From: Tenrec ecaudatus
Taxonomy: Eukaryota > Chordata > Mammalia > Afrosoricida > Tenrecidae
Reading direction: 5' to 3'
Assembly: GCF_050624435.1 (NCBI RefSeq)
Contig: NC_134543.1
Coordinates: 122,712,475-122,776,474 of the forward strand
DNA length: 64,000 nt
Shown here: positions 21,984 through 36,944 of the stretch, in pieces
Layout: every line of letters begins with the position of its first letter
Numbering within the stretch: the stretch's first letter is position 1
The notes under the pieces: model-generated
Database searches by the model: none
Told to the model about the DNA's origin: nothing
The model's input: the letters and a program-made list of their open reading frames with translations, nothing else
Position numbers and translations under genes: made by a program

Positions 21984-22650
21984 ACATTTCATTTTATTAG
22001 GGGCTCATACAACTCTTATCACAATCCATACATATACATACATCAATTGTATAAAGCACATCCCTACATTCTTTGCCCTAATCATTTTCAAAGCATTTGT
22101 TCTCCACTGAAGCCCTTTGCATCAGGTCCTCTTTTTGTTCCCCTCCCTCCCCGCTCCCCCCTCCCTCATGATCCCTTGATAATTTATAGATTGTTATTTT
22201 GTCATATCTTGCCCTATCTGGAGTCTCCCTTCCCCCACTTCTCTGCCATCCGTCTCCCAGGGAGGAGGTCACATGTGGATCCTTGTAATCAGTTTCCCCC
22301 TTTCCAACCCACTCACCCTCTACTCTCCCAGTATCACCCCTCACACCCCTGGTCCTGAAGGTATCATCCACCCTGGATTCCCTGTGCCTCCAGCCCCCAT
22401 ATGCACCAGTGTACAATCTCTGCCCTATCCAGCCCTGCAAGGTAGAATTCGGATCATGGTAGTTGGGGGGAGGAAGCATCCAGGATCTGGGGGAAATCTG
22501 TGTCCTTCACCGGTACTATATCACACCCTGACTGACCCATCTCCTCTCCTAAACCCCTCTATGAGGGGATCTCCAGTGGCCGACAAATGGGCTTTGGGTC
22601 TCCACTCTGCACTTCCCCCTTCATTCACTATGGTATATATATATTGCTTG
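21984..22650 (-). mobile_element. afrotherian L1-type 3' UTR, minus orientation
   Basis: Mirror image of the element at 11516-12455. It opens CATTTTATTAGGGGCTCATA, the reverse of the AATAAA end, and passes TTTGTCATATCTTGCCCTAT, GGGAGGAGGTCACATGTGGA, CACCAGTGTACAATCTCTGC and GGGCTTTGGGTCTCCACTCT. It is in the same orientation as RORA, so it could contribute a sense-strand polyadenylation signal. No intact reading frame. Confidence 0.75.
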
Positions 22651-23524
22651 TTGTTTTTTAATGTGAGCTTTATTTATTTTTCTAACAGCAGAAATAATGC
22701 ATGCAAATACGGGAATCTCAAAAATGCCCCCCAAAGCACAAGGAAGAAGTAATTCAGAGGCAACTCCACCCCCAGAGACGGTTTTCTTGAAAGGCACTAG
22801 AGCGATATTATCTATGTTTAGAAAAAGGAATGTCATCATTCCATACATGCTGTTATGAACGTGGTTCCCTTTTGACTTAGCCACAGAAGACGAACACTGT
22901 CCACTTCCCTACGACACAGGGTACAGTGTGCGAGCAGTACTCCATTGGTACAGACGCACTCTCGAGTATCGCTGAGAGACACAGCCTGGCACCCTCCGCC
23001 TTGCAGAAAGGTGATCACTCTGCCCTGTGCCTGTGCCAAGCTCTAGTGCGCTATCAGCTCTTGCACCCGGTACAAGATGTCCAACTCCAGGCCCCGCGTC
23101 TCACTTTCTCTTAAATCTGAGCAGGAGGTGTTCAACTCTACCTCCACTATGTGGCTTTCCTGACATCGGCACAGCCTTGCGGGTTCATTTTTAATTACTA
23201 ATAAAAGTGCCCAGTGGGATACGAAGACAACCAATCCTGACAATGTTCCATTATTGACACATAACCTAAATAACTCATGCTCATTTTCATACATCTCTAT
23301 GACCTAATGCTGGGTTCCACTTGGGTGCACATCTTAAGATTCTCAGGGGAGATTCCCGATAGACAGGGGCTTCGTCTTATACTTGATGACCATGCTGATG
23401 GCTCCTGGCACGTATATAAGTGAAAAGTGCGTTTGACAAAGAAGGCACAGGTTCTAGTCACAGCCTTTTCAGTACTAGGCACAGCACCCCCAAAGGCTAT
23501 TTACCGCGCCTCTCTGAGATACTA
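22651..23524. other. unassigned stretch with a possible L2 tail at 23365-23420
   Basis: GGCTCCTGGCACGTATATAA near 23399 weakly resembles the L2 terminus. Otherwise nothing recognised. Confidence 0.35.
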
Positions 23525-23800
23525 GGTACGTGTGTCCTTGCGTGGCACCAATGGTTAAGGCTCGCTCAGCAGCTAACCGAAAAAGCTGGCATCTGGAATT
23601 CACCTACAGGTGCCTGGGGGTGGGGAAGCTTAGTAATAGTCTTCCAAAAACAGGTCAGCCACGAAAATTCCCAAACCACGAGTCAAAGCCGACTCAACAG
23701 CCCCTCGTTTGGTTTGGGGGCCTCATTGTGAAGGAGGGCTATATAGGATCGCCATGAGTCTGAATGCTCTCCGTGAGAGAGGGCTTGGTGGGTTTGAAGC
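23525..23800 (+). mobile_element. AfroSINE, diverged
   Basis: GTGTCCTTGCGTGGCACCAA TGGTTAAGG head, GTCAAAGCCGACTCAACAGC and TCGTTTGGTTTGGGGG tail, followed by GATCGCCATGAGTCTGAATG, which may be a second partial copy. Confidence 0.65.
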
Positions 23801-26800
23801 TATGTAATTTAGCAGACCCCTTCTGTCTTACAGGCTATTCATTTGATTAAATATGACCCAACAGCAACATTCCCAGGGAGCAGTGCGTGCAACATACATC
23901 AGTACATTATACCACGCTCAAGAGCAAACTAAGGAGCTCTGGAACTTTCTAAAGCTCTTTTCTCCTGGAAGGTCATTTCCATGGACGATTCTCTGTGGCA
24001 CCCTGGAGACACCATAGAGTCTGCCCTCGCCTTTGACCTTCAGCTCGCCCACTTGGCTAGTCTCCAGCTTCCAGGTCAACAGCTTGGTCTGGAGAAACCA
24101 CCTGGGTTTCCTTCCACCTCCAGCATGGACAACTGTGCTCCTGCGGAGGGGGCGAGGAGCAAGCGGCGGAACAGTGAAACGCAAATTCCACGCCTGTCAT
24201 CAGCTCAACCAATACGGATCACTTAAAGACGAATCATCTGTGATCACCCAAGTGTTTCACTCGCCTTCGCTTCCCCAATGCTTCATTACCTGGCCAATTG
24301 AGAGTTATGAGCAGGTCACCCTCTCGGCTGCCCTGGCCCCGTCAGACAGGCTTTTCTGGGATCGCGTGCTCCAGTGTTGCCAGAGCCTTCTCACCAGCCA
24401 CTGCTTTTATAATTACAAAGCGAGGAAAGTGCAACACAAGGCAGTTTATTTAAGACATTTCGCGACCTGCTAGATAGATCTGTGCTTCCTCTGACTTGCA
24501 GGCTGCAAGTCCATTAACGTCCACGCTGCTGCTCCTCTCTCCCCATGACTGGCGTCAACCGCGTGGGATGAATGGGCCTCTGGGTCTTGAAGGCAGCATC
24601 CCATCTGGTTGCCTTTTCTCCGTCTTTGTCCCTTCCTCCAGGTTTATTTAAAACTAATGGGAAGAGTCCATGGACACGCCTGCCAATTCCCTTCACAGCG
24701 CCAGTTAGCAGATCCGATCCCCGCGTCCTCCGGGCCTGCCCTTGTTCTGTTTTTCCAAGGATCCCCTTACCTGCCTTTGTCCATTGGATGCTCGACAAGT
24801 GCGTCCTAACTTCCCAAAGTGCCAACTTTTCCTCTTTTCATTGCCCTTGTTAAAGATCATGTAAAATTAGAAAGTCACATTCCCAGCCATTTCCGAGTCA
24901 ATGCTAATTTCCTTCACCCCTCCAGGGACAGCCCTTCCTTCCTTCCCGCCAACCCCCCACACACACCCCAGCCTCACACAGGCATCCTCCATCTCTGTAG
25001 GCACCACTCCACCCCCCTAGTACATCCTTCTTATCTTCCCCCACCCCCCCCCCCAAATACTTCACCCAGTGACCCACACTTTAGCTTGTGTTTCTTTCCT
25101 TCCTTCACTCCACCAAGTCTGTGTGTCTCGAGATTGTAAAGTCACCTTCAGGAGAGAGGCATACAGTTGGCTGTCAATTAATCAGGATAAGACAGAAAAA
25201 ATTAAATCGTGTGCAGCTTGGCTTCTCAGTACATACATTTAGGCTTCGGGGATCAGGGGGATTTCTCCGACACAACCTAAAATTCATATTTATGCCCTTC
25301 TTTGGCTATAACTAATTCCCTACCTAAGAGCACCACAGTTAATAGTCTGGATTATTTAAAGTAGTGATTAGCATAGCTCATTAGAAATGCCAGTGTTGAT
25401 CTCTCCTCCCTCCCCTCTGGACTCCCCTCTCTTCAGCCTCACCTCTGTGCTTTGCAACCTGTCTGTTTCTCCTTGGCGAGTTCTCTTCGCTAAGACAATA
25501 AGACAAATAATTTCCAGCTCTGTAATTTTTAGTGCCGCATCTAGTATGACATATAGATTTTTAAGCCTGTTTATTTTCTCCCATTAAGCCTGGGCCCCAA
25601 CCTCATCATTCTTGTCACGGATACAATTCCATAAAGTTTCAGAGTGTCATTTATACACAATTTTATTTCTTCTTCCTTCTTTCACGCACGCCTACCACTT
25701 ACGTACAGCAACTTCACTACATTCATATTTCATAAACTTCATCAGTATTCAGCCAAATCCTCCCCCGAAGTAAGCTAGGTATTTTTAACAGTGTGCTTGC
25801 CTCTTTCACTGGCTTGAAGATCCTGTGCTAAGTGACATGTTTCCAGGGTCTGCTCACGGCTGCGGGGACTGTGTCATTCCGGAAAACTTTGAGATCATTC
25901 GTAATCATCAAAGCCCCACCGTGCTCAGTGTGAAGGGTTGGAGGAGGTGGCACAGGTGCAAGTCCTGACATCTTGGTCCCTGGGACTGGCCTTGATGGGA
26001 AACAGGGTCCTCAAAGCTGTTATCCGTTAGCATCAGATCATGGTAGAGTAGAGCACACGGTCCTAACGCAACCCGAGTGCTGATTTTATTGAGAGAGAGA
26101 GACTCAAAGACAGAGCAAAAGAGAACCAAGCGAAGGTGGCTTTCCAAGCCAAAGAATGACTGAGATGACCAGAGCTGCAGGAGACAAAAAAGGACTTCGG
26201 AGGGGACACGGCCCCGTTGACATGTTGGCTTCTGCAGAACAACTCCTGTCAAAGTCACCTACTTGAAGATGCTTTCTTAGCACATGAAAATAGCCGGGAA
26301 TATTGTTAAAGATGCTCCAAAGTTATAAATCCTCTACGCCACATTTCCTACTCACTGCTTCTGATGGCATGTCAGGAACAACGGCCCAGGGATAGAAACT
26401 ACCTGAAACAATCTGGGGTCCTCCCCAATTTCCGGGGCATGGGAAGCCTGTATTCTCAGCAGTCAGTGAGCACTGCCGGGGGGCTCCTCCGTAGGCACCA
26501 GGAAGGGCCTCCGTGTTGAGAGACCCCAAAGGGAGAACAGTATTGACACAACCACCACCAGGGAACCCGTGTCATCAGATAATTACCATGCCCTAGCATT
26601 TCAAGGAGCTGGAAGACCCTATTCCTTTCTCCTAAGGATTTTCCCCACTCAACAACTTTCTTGATGTCTTTACTCCAAAAAAACCCACCAAAAAACCATA
26701 ACTGGGTTGTCACCAACGAACACCAGGACTCCCAGGAGGAATAACCACAACATGTCATGACATTAGGCAGGGCAGCCCTGCCACAGCCCACCCAGCTCCC

Positions 26801-26857
26801 ACCGATGCAGCTCTTCAGCTCCCTTCCCTGTTGGGTGAGTCAACCGGACTGCAGCTT
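23801..26857. other. repeat-poor stretch; candidate conserved non-coding DNA at about 25320-25620
   Basis: Three kilobases with no recognised transposon. 25320-25620 is AT-rich and non-repetitive, with text such as AAGACAATAAGACAAATAAT and TTTTAAGCCTGTTTATTTTC. A C run is at 25042-25053. Several open frames of 80-146 residues at 23918-24473 have no recognisable domain on either strand. Confidence 0.3.
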
Positions 26858-26965
26858 GGAAAGACATTTCGATGGCGGCACATTGATGACGAGATGGCGG
26901 CACATTGATGACGAGATGGATTGACACCGTGGCTGCAACAAGGAGATCAGACATAACGGTGAAGG
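26858..26965 (+). mobile_element. RTE fragment with a 22-bp tandem duplication
   Basis: GATGGATTGACACCGTGGCTGCAAC near 26915-26939 is RTE tail text in the plus direction. Just before it, a 22-bp unit starting GATGGCGGCACATTGATGAC is exactly duplicated (26871-26892 and 26893-26914). Confidence 0.65.
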
Positions 26966-27019
26966 CGGCACGAGACCAGCTAATGTTACATTTCTGTACA
27001 TACGGTCCCTACGGATGGA

Positions 27020-27300
27020 AACCGGCCTGACAGCACTCAAACTAAGAGTCGGCTCGGACCCGTGGCGACCCTCTGCACGACAGAATGAAACACCGCCCCA
27101 GTCCTGCATCAGCCCCACAACCGTTCCGAGGCTTGAGCCCATTGGTGCAGCCACCGTGTCAATTCATCTCAATGAGGGTCTTCTTCTTTGTCACTGCCAC
27201 CCTCTCTACTTTAGCAAGCACGATGTCCTTCGCAGGGACTGCCCTCCCCAGACCACATGTCCAAAGTGCGTGTGATGAAGTCTCATTCTCCTTCTACCAA
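27020..27300 (-). mobile_element. RTE-type LINE 3' end, minus orientation
   Basis: Plus-strand text is the reverse of the RTE tail: CACGACAGAATGAAACACCG, CAACCGTTCCGAGGCTTGAG, AGCAAGCACGATGTCCTTCG, CCACATGTCCAAAGTGCGTG. It lies 60 bp from an RTE fragment in the opposite orientation. Confidence 0.8.
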
Positions 27301-29459
27301 GCACTTCTCCCAAGACAGAACTGTTCGCTTTTTTGGCAGTCCCTGGCAGTCCCTGGTACTTGCACCAGCACAAATGGCTAACTCAGCTGCTAGTTTTAAC
27401 TAAAATGTTGAAGGGTTTGAGTCTATTCAGAGTTGCCTTCAGAAAAGATCGACTTCTTTTTAAAACAACAACAGAACCAGACATTGGGAACCCTCTGTAG
27501 CATAGGCCGGATATATGATGTATACTCTGACATACACCAGATACCTACACCGGAGAGCCATAAATCAGAATCACTTCGCCCTCTGCCATCCATTCAATCC
27601 TGACTCACAGCAATTCTACTGTTCCTCATTGACATTCCCGAAGGGTTTCCTTCTAACTCCAGCTTCCTAACGTTCAGGATCTATGAATGCCTACCAAAGA
27701 TTGCCCTTGACCACACCTAAGAAAGAGACAAAATTATCCAGCTCTCTGTAAGGGAGAAGTCAGATGGTGTAATGATAATCTAGCAGATATATAAGTTGTC
27801 TATCAATACAAGAGTCTTCCTAAATATCCAACAATGATGTCCCAGCCTCTGTAACTCTCAGCAAAGAATTGAGAAGGCTCTAGATTATGACTGAACTTTT
27901 TCTATGAAGGAAAAAAAAGCTTAATGAACCCCAAATCAACTAATTGGGGAGACATTTTATTTTGCTACTTGGAACTTGAAGAGCAAGAGAGGCCAATAAC
28001 AAAACATGCCGATCTTAGGGATTTAACAACAACCACAGTAAAAACAATTTCCAAGCCAGGATCAAGGCCGACTTAGCCCAATCTCCGCCACTGTCTCCAT
28101 TTACAGTTCTGTAATGTACAATCAGAATTCATACTCAGATCAGTGACCCCGGAGCACCGTGAGATCCTCTCACCGAAAAGGAAGATTCAATTACATTCTC
28201 AAGCTTCCTAGGCTGGGAAAGAGGACTAGCACATTCTGAAAACATATTCAAGATGAATGACAAGGGCAAAAATACTAAAAAAAAAAAAAGGAGGTCTTGT
28301 TAATCAATTGTTAGACTAGCCAATTCATCTGTAACGCCTTGGTATCCTTACAGAAAAACTCTGATGTACTGTCTTCTTGATAAACACTCATTCCTGTTTT
28401 TTTTTAATTTAAGTGTTAGTTCTTACATGATAGAATTTTATTTTTCCTAGCATTCAGATGGGGGAGTCACCTAACAGCTCATTTCTAGACCAATGGTTGG
28501 TACTGTGCATTAGATATCAAATAAATGAATAAATAAGCCAAAAATCATAGACGAAAGATTGCCAGAAAGAGAGGGACAAAGAAACAATGCAGACATCTGA
28601 ATTTGGAGCAAGGAAGACAACCTAGCTATTCAGACAGCTATTTCACTGTCGAGGTTGGCCTTCATGCCAGCTCTCAAAGGCAGTTCAAGACACACGCTCT
28701 TTGCTCTGGAAGACTCCTTCACTCTTCTGAGATGCCAGGCAAGAGTCTCAGTGATGTCCACTCTTAGGTCCCTCCCCACCAGCTAAGAAGTCCATCGTAC
28801 GATATCCCATATTAAGGAGAGCCACATTTTCCATGCCGCCCCCCACCATTTAAAAAACAAAAATTGGGACCTGGGTCAGTCACGTGATACAAATGTTTCC
28901 TCCAGACACCAGCAAAGTTATGAGGCATATTGCTTCTGCTTATTCAGAAGTGCAACTGTAAATGGAGCAGCATGATCCATCCAGAAGAACAGCAGAAAGG
29001 TAGAAAGGCTGGTGGGGCCGGGGTAGGGTGTGTGTGTGGAGAGGGCACTGGGGGGAAAGTGGCATCTACACTAAAGTGATCAAGCTACAGGAACAGGATT
29101 TTCAACATCAGCCAACAGTCAGCCCCTCTGACATCACACACCATGTGCTCATGCTCCTTAATGCAGAACATGGGAAGTCATCTGAAGGTGGGCTTCGGGG
29201 ACCCCCCAGGGCGTGACCCCAAAGGAATAACCCACTCCACAGACCAGCTCCAGCAGAGAAAGGTCAGATTACTTATGGAGGTGAGTCAGCCGGCACTGAA
29301 AGTCCTCGGAAGGCTTTCCGCCAGAAGACCAATGACGGGGATGAACATTCTCACCCCTTCCCTCATCCCGCTTTGGAAGTCTCTGGTGATACCAGCAGTG
29401 TGCACCGTACCACCACCACCCCTTGCATATGCTTGCACACACACACCAAAAACCAAACA
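27301..29459. other. unassigned, largely repeat-poor stretch
   Basis: A weak AfroSINE-like piece may lie near 27575-27660 (CATTCAATCCTGACTCACAG). Otherwise nothing recognised beyond short A/T runs (28278-28291, 28396-28406). Confidence 0.35.
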
Positions 29460-29567
29460 ACGAACAAACCATAAACTCACTGCCGACTTACAACAACGCT
29501 ACAGGGCAGGTGAGAACTGGCCCTGTTGGTTTCTGAAACTGTAACACTTCCTACTCTCCAGAGACCT
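29460..29567 (-). mobile_element. AfroSINE fragment, minus orientation
   Basis: ACCATAAACTCACTGCCGAC, CTACAGGGCAGGTGAGAACT and GGTTTCTGAAACTGTAACAC; truncated before the head. Confidence 0.65.
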
Positions 29568-31416
<1,849 letters not shown>

Positions 31417-31660
31417 AAGAGATGCAGGCGGTCTCTCTGAGGTTGAAAGTCTGCAAATTCACATAATTTCTGGAAGCTCTTCCTACTGCTGTGTTAGCTA
31501 AAGGATGCTTCCATCTCTGACCTTCCTTTTTCCATTCAGACTGTTATATAACCTAGTGCCTGCGTGCAGGATGTGAGTTGAGTGTTTGGGGCCTACCTCT
31601 CCCCTCCCCCTCCCCCTTTAGATCTCCTAAGGGGAAAGGAGAAGGGATTGGTTCAGAGAC

Positions 31661-31697
31661 GGGGGGGGGGGGGGGGGGGGGGGGGGTTTGGGGGGGG
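31661..31697. repeat. poly-G run (G26 then TTT then G8)
   Basis: 26 consecutive G at 31661-31686, then TTT and eight G. It could form G-quadruplexes and is also a likely spot for sequencing error in length. Confidence 0.9.
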
Positions 31698-32689
31698 CGA
31701 GTGTGACCCTCTGAGGGTCCTGGGCATGTGGGTCAGCAGGTCAAGCTGTGAAAGCCACAACCCACCCTTCCTCTACCCTCTCCCCTCCCTGCTGAGCCTA
31801 GGGGCTGCTGGTTCTGAATGCCCCAGTGTTATATAAGTTGCAAGAACAGCAAGTTACACATTTGCTAGTTGGTTCTGCAGCCTGCCACCCATCTCTTGCA
31901 AGAACACCTTCTGGCAAGAATGACACCTGAAGATGCTAATAGCGCGCACACACATACACACGCGCACACGCACGCGCGCACGGCGAGGGGGGGAGTGGAA
32001 GGGGGGGCGGCACAAGCCAGAAACTAGTGCTGCTTCCTCTATACTGTACCCCTTCCTCTTAAAAGAAAAAATTTTTTTAAAGCTTCAAACACATGAAGGG
32101 GATTTTCTCCAGTGTTTCTGATTAACCCTGTTACATAACCCGCTCGCATTCCAAATCCACCGTCTCAGGGTCTAAATATATTCTCTGCAGCCAAAATCTC
32201 TCTGCACACAAGCTCACGGAGCCCGGCGAGTCCCAGCCCCCAGACCTGATTCCCCTCCGCTCTCCGGCAAACCCTTATTGCCCTCGCCCCCCTACCCCCC
32301 GCTTCTGCTCAAACTGCGTCTTGGTGTGGTCACTCTCTGGAAATCACGTTTAATTAAATGTTTTCCGCGTGTATCATCCTGATAGCTTTTACTGTACTCA
32401 GATTCAGTGAATGGGAAAGCGCCCGGACAGGGGGTGTGGCTAAGGGGGGGGGGAATACTGTAAAACAGCCAGCACATCATCAGCCATATTCCTACCTCCA
32501 ACTATTACATCCAGAGGATGGGAGCGGCTCCTGGGCCCTCCCCTAACACTCCGCCCCCTCCCCCAGCGCCCCTCCATTGCTGCGGGGGGGTCCAGTGACC
32601 ACTGGGGTTAGGGGGCGCTGGGTGGGTGCCCAGGCCGGGACAGGAAAGTCTCTGGCCCCAGCTCTAGGCAGCTCGTGCGCAAGAGCCCG
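31698..32689. other. GC-rich, repeat-poor stretch leading to the CpG island
   Basis: Contains a CA/CG alternating tract (31944-31982) and short G runs (32444-32452, 32585-32591). No transposon recognised. 32150-32230 holds TATA-like and GC-rich text but no exon. Confidence 0.4.
31944..31982. repeat. CA/CG alternating tract
   Basis: GCGCGCACACACATACACAC then GCGCACACGCACGCGCGCAC: nearly strict purine-pyrimidine alternation. Confidence 0.85.
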
Positions 32690-32800
32690 CTTCCCGCGGA
32701 GTGACAGGCGTGATTTATACATTATTTACAACAGTAATTAAAGCCGGAGCTTCCTCCTGTTCTTCACAAACTCCAGTCGCATTCAAATAATCTCCTACCG
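32690..32800. promoter_or_regulatory. candidate conserved element 1.2 kb inside RORA intron 1
   Basis: GTGATTTATACATTATTTAC then AACAGTAATTAAAGCCGGAG is an AT-rich, homeobox-motif-like island set in very GC-rich DNA just downstream of exon 1. Function is inference; no experimental mark can be read from sequence. Confidence 0.3.
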
Positions 32801-33678
32801 CGGAGAAAACCGAACCCCGGGTTCTGACAGACACGTCTTCAACACGCCACTCTAACTGCGGGTGGGGGGAGGCAAGACAGGCGGGGGCCACAAAGCTCCC
32901 CCCCCACCCGCTACACGCTCCAAACACCAAAAGGAAGTGTCAAATGGGGGGGGGGTGTAGGGGAGACACCCCTTGCCTGGTCCAGCCAGCAGGGTCCAAG
33001 GGACATTACACTTGCGTTGACCACCCCTGGGCTCTGGCAGAAACAGCCAGGGCTACCACCACCAAGGAAGGCGCCCCAAGCTGGAAGAAGTTTGGGTCCC
33101 CTCCGCGCTTTCTTGCTGTGCTTGTTTGCGTTTGTGGCCGCTCCCTCGGAACTCGCGGGGAGCGCCCCTCAGGACCGCTGCCCCCGCAAGGTAGGGCGCA
33201 CACGCCCCCCCGCCAGCCTGGGTGCCACCTGGGCTGCAAAACTTGCGCATCGCCCCTCGCCGCGGGCCCAGTGCCCCCATGTCCACCGCCAGCAGCCCCT
33301 GCTCAACTCCCAAACCCAGCACCCGACTCCAGGCGGGGGGTGGGGTAATCCATGTCCCCCCACCCACACCCTGTCGAGCCCATTCTCCACCCCTGGGGCC
33401 TCCCAGGTCAGGTCATCGCACCTGCCTGCCTCCCGGCTTTGCAGGGTCCCCCCAGAGGCACCCCAGACTGGCTGCACGGGCCAAAACTGTCCAAAGGAGA
33501 AGAGGGAGCAGCTGGGGGCAGGTGGCCATACCCAGAATTGCCCCCCCTTCCTAAAAGGACACTGCCGCTTTAAAAGTTTCTGTCCCGGCCCCCACTCTCC
33601 GCTTCTCTGGATTTAGGGGGGGGGGGTGCATTTCATTTCGGCCGGGAGGCTTCTCCCCTGCTCTTCGCAGAAAAATCA

Positions 33679-34199
<521 letters not shown>

Positions 34200-34200
<1 letters not shown>

Positions 34201-34217
34201 AAAAAAAAAAAAAAAAA
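34200..34217. repeat. A18 mononucleotide run (T18 in RORA sense)
   Basis: 18 consecutive A on the plus strand, 87-104 nt upstream of the RORA start codon. If transcribed it is a U18 tract in the leader. Length is prone to slippage. Confidence 0.9.
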
Positions 34218-34640
34218 GAAGGGAGAAGGAGACCGGGGAGAGCAGGAGGGAGAGACAGACGGCGGCCGGCGGGCGGGCAGGCGAGAGCGCGAGGGAGCGC
34301 GCCGAGTGTGTCTGGTGGACGCGTGTGCGCCCGAGAGGGGCTGGGAGGCGGGTCTGGCCACTGGCAGCGCTAGCGACAGCTTCGCCAGCCGGCCCCCACA
34401 CCCACATCCCCCACCCTCCAGACCCCAGACCGAGAACCTCCGACTGGCTGCCAGTTTGGAGAGGTGGGGAAAAGAGGGGAGGAGGGGAGCGCCTCCGCGC
34501 CCCAGTCCTTCATTCTACTCAGCCCAGGGGACAAGGAGGAAAATCAGAGCGCCCTTTCTGCGTGGACTTCTGGGGCTGTCTGCGCACCGGAACCCATCCC
34601 CATCCGCAGTCAGCCTGGCGGGAGACAAGCCCGATTAGCC

Positions 34641-36944
34641 GCCTTGGGGAATTTCAGGTAGCAAACTCCTTACCAGTTAGGGCTAGAGAGAAAAACCAAG
34701 AAGGCTTTAGAACTGGGCTGGCCCCCTAAGGAAGGCTGAGGGTGAAAGGACGTGGAGCCTTGTACTTTGGGATGAGGCATCCCTGTGGGTTAGAAATCTT
34801 GGTTAGAGGCAAGTCCATTTACACAGACGTTGGGAGTCTGGAATCACCATGGACAGCCCATTGCTGGTGTGGTCACTTTTAGTTGCTTTGCGAAGGATCA
34901 ATAGATCATTTGGCATGGCACTTTTTAACGGGGGGAGGGGGGAAGAGGAGGGGAATCAGTTGGCATGGCCTGTTTGGTCTATGGCTGTCTGAGCTGGATG
35001 AAATGTGTCACTTGGCATCTAGCTCGCCAGTGGCTGCTAATTGTCAGTGCCCACTGCTACCTTTGCTACTGAATGCACAGTTGCATCCATAAAAGATAGA
35101 TGCACCAGCAGGGCACTGCGTGCAATCTGGAGAACAATGTGAAGATCACAAATAAGTCTCTTCTTCGCCACATCCTGGAGGCATCAGCCCACATCACCCC
35201 TTCCTCAGTTAAAACTGCCCATCACCTACTAGATGCTTCATGAAGCCCAAGGAAAGCAAGCCCCATCCCTGTTTTACTTTGACCCCCTCAAGTCCAGTAT
35301 GAAGGAACACTACTCGGTGGACAGGTGGGGAAAGCCGTTTTTTTCTGTCTCACACATGATCCACCATTTCCCTTTCCCCTGAAAGACACAGATGAAATCA
35401 ATCCATTTTTAACACACACCCCCACCTTCCTTTCAGAAGGCTCACAACTTGTGACAATAAAAAATATTATTCTCTGCCAGAAGGAGGCATAAATATGTGT
35501 GTCTCAGGGGGTGGGTGGGGTGGGGAAAGGAATTGGGGAACGTTTTGCGTTTGCTAACGCCCCAGTCTAGGGAAATTCTTTTAAAAAGGAAGCAAGAAAA
35601 AGGAAAGAAACTGGTCCGATAATGGCTGTAAAACAAGCTTCCATATGCCAAACTTCACACATGGTTTGTGTCACTGTTACTGATGTCGGTCTCACCGCAA
35701 ACACACGATTCGCCGTTGCTCTGTGTGTCCATCAGCAAAGACTGTACTCCACTCTTGGAAGTGATGCAAATGAAACGCGAACAGGTGTGTTATTTGAGTG
35801 CAGTCTTAATAAGGATCCTGGCTCTAACCTGTCTGTTAGGACCTCCAAGCAATGTTGGCTTCTTTCCCAATCAGGTGTGTGGGTCTCCCCATAATCAAAG
35901 CCCCAGAGCAGCCTTCGAACCATTTAGCCCCTTAAATGTTCTTGAGGCGATGGCCCAACTTGTCACACTGGGATTGCATCTGTAGACAAGTATATCCAAG
36001 TCTGCCCTTTGAGAAACTTCTTGGACAAGTGAGCAGATTATAAAAGCATGCCACTGCCCCATATTTCTTTTAGAATGTATTTTTAATGCTTTTCTATATT
36101 GCATGCCATTCATCATTGTATTTGGGACACAAGTGACTTCTCCCCCGCTCTTCGGGGGTGCCGGCAGCACCTTTTTGGGTTAGGTCTGTACCTTGAGGCG
36201 TGGCTTCCTTCCACTAGCCCGGGTTTGGTTCATCCTGGGAAGTCATTCCTGCAAATGGCCCTAGTGACCTGACTCAGTGAACTGAGACTCTCCATTCTCT
36301 TCTTCAGGGGTGCATTCCAGCTCTAAACAGCCATCTCTTCTAGCTCCCGAAGACAATTACTGCTTCTGCAATTTAAAACAATTCGGAACCCAAGTGCTTT
36401 CCCCAAGGGGGAAATAAAAGTGAGCTAGATACATCCCTTGCCTGTCAATCATTGTTACTAAAGTGTAAGTTACCTGGATTGAAGAAGCATTTGCTACCTG
36501 AACAGCACAGTCATTAGCTTGCATATTCCTTCCCTTCCTTCATGCCCCTTTCCTGATGACTAATTAAAGCTGCTCGATTTTGCAAACATTTGGAGAAATG
36601 GGAACCTTCCTGGGCCTCAGCTCACCGACAAAGTCAATGATGGGTGCTTTAAAATGGTTATGTTACTGTAAGCTGCCCTGTCCTCTGAGACAAGGGCTTA
36701 GGAAGCCTCTGCTTTGTAGAAGAGACAAGCCCTCGTTCACTTTTTGCAACTCCTCTTGCCCCCTTGCCCCACCCCACCCTACTAGGACCCCAGCCCCGCC
36801 GCCCAACCCTGTGGATCCCAAACATCTCTCCTGAGGGTGACAAAGCTAATTTTCTCCTTCTCTAAAACAGTCACAGGAAAACTCGAGGTCATCAGCTTTG
36901 ACCCCTCCCTCCAGCTCCTGTCCTTGGCTCTCTAGGTCCCACTG
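34641..36944. other. repeat-poor upstream flank of RORA; candidate conserved DNA at about 36340-36600
   Basis: No transposon recognised. 36340-36600 is non-repetitive with TGCAATTTAAAACAATTCGG and GATGACTAATTAAAGCTGCT and looks like conserved flanking DNA. Open frames have no recognisable domains. Regulatory function is inference. Confidence 0.35.
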
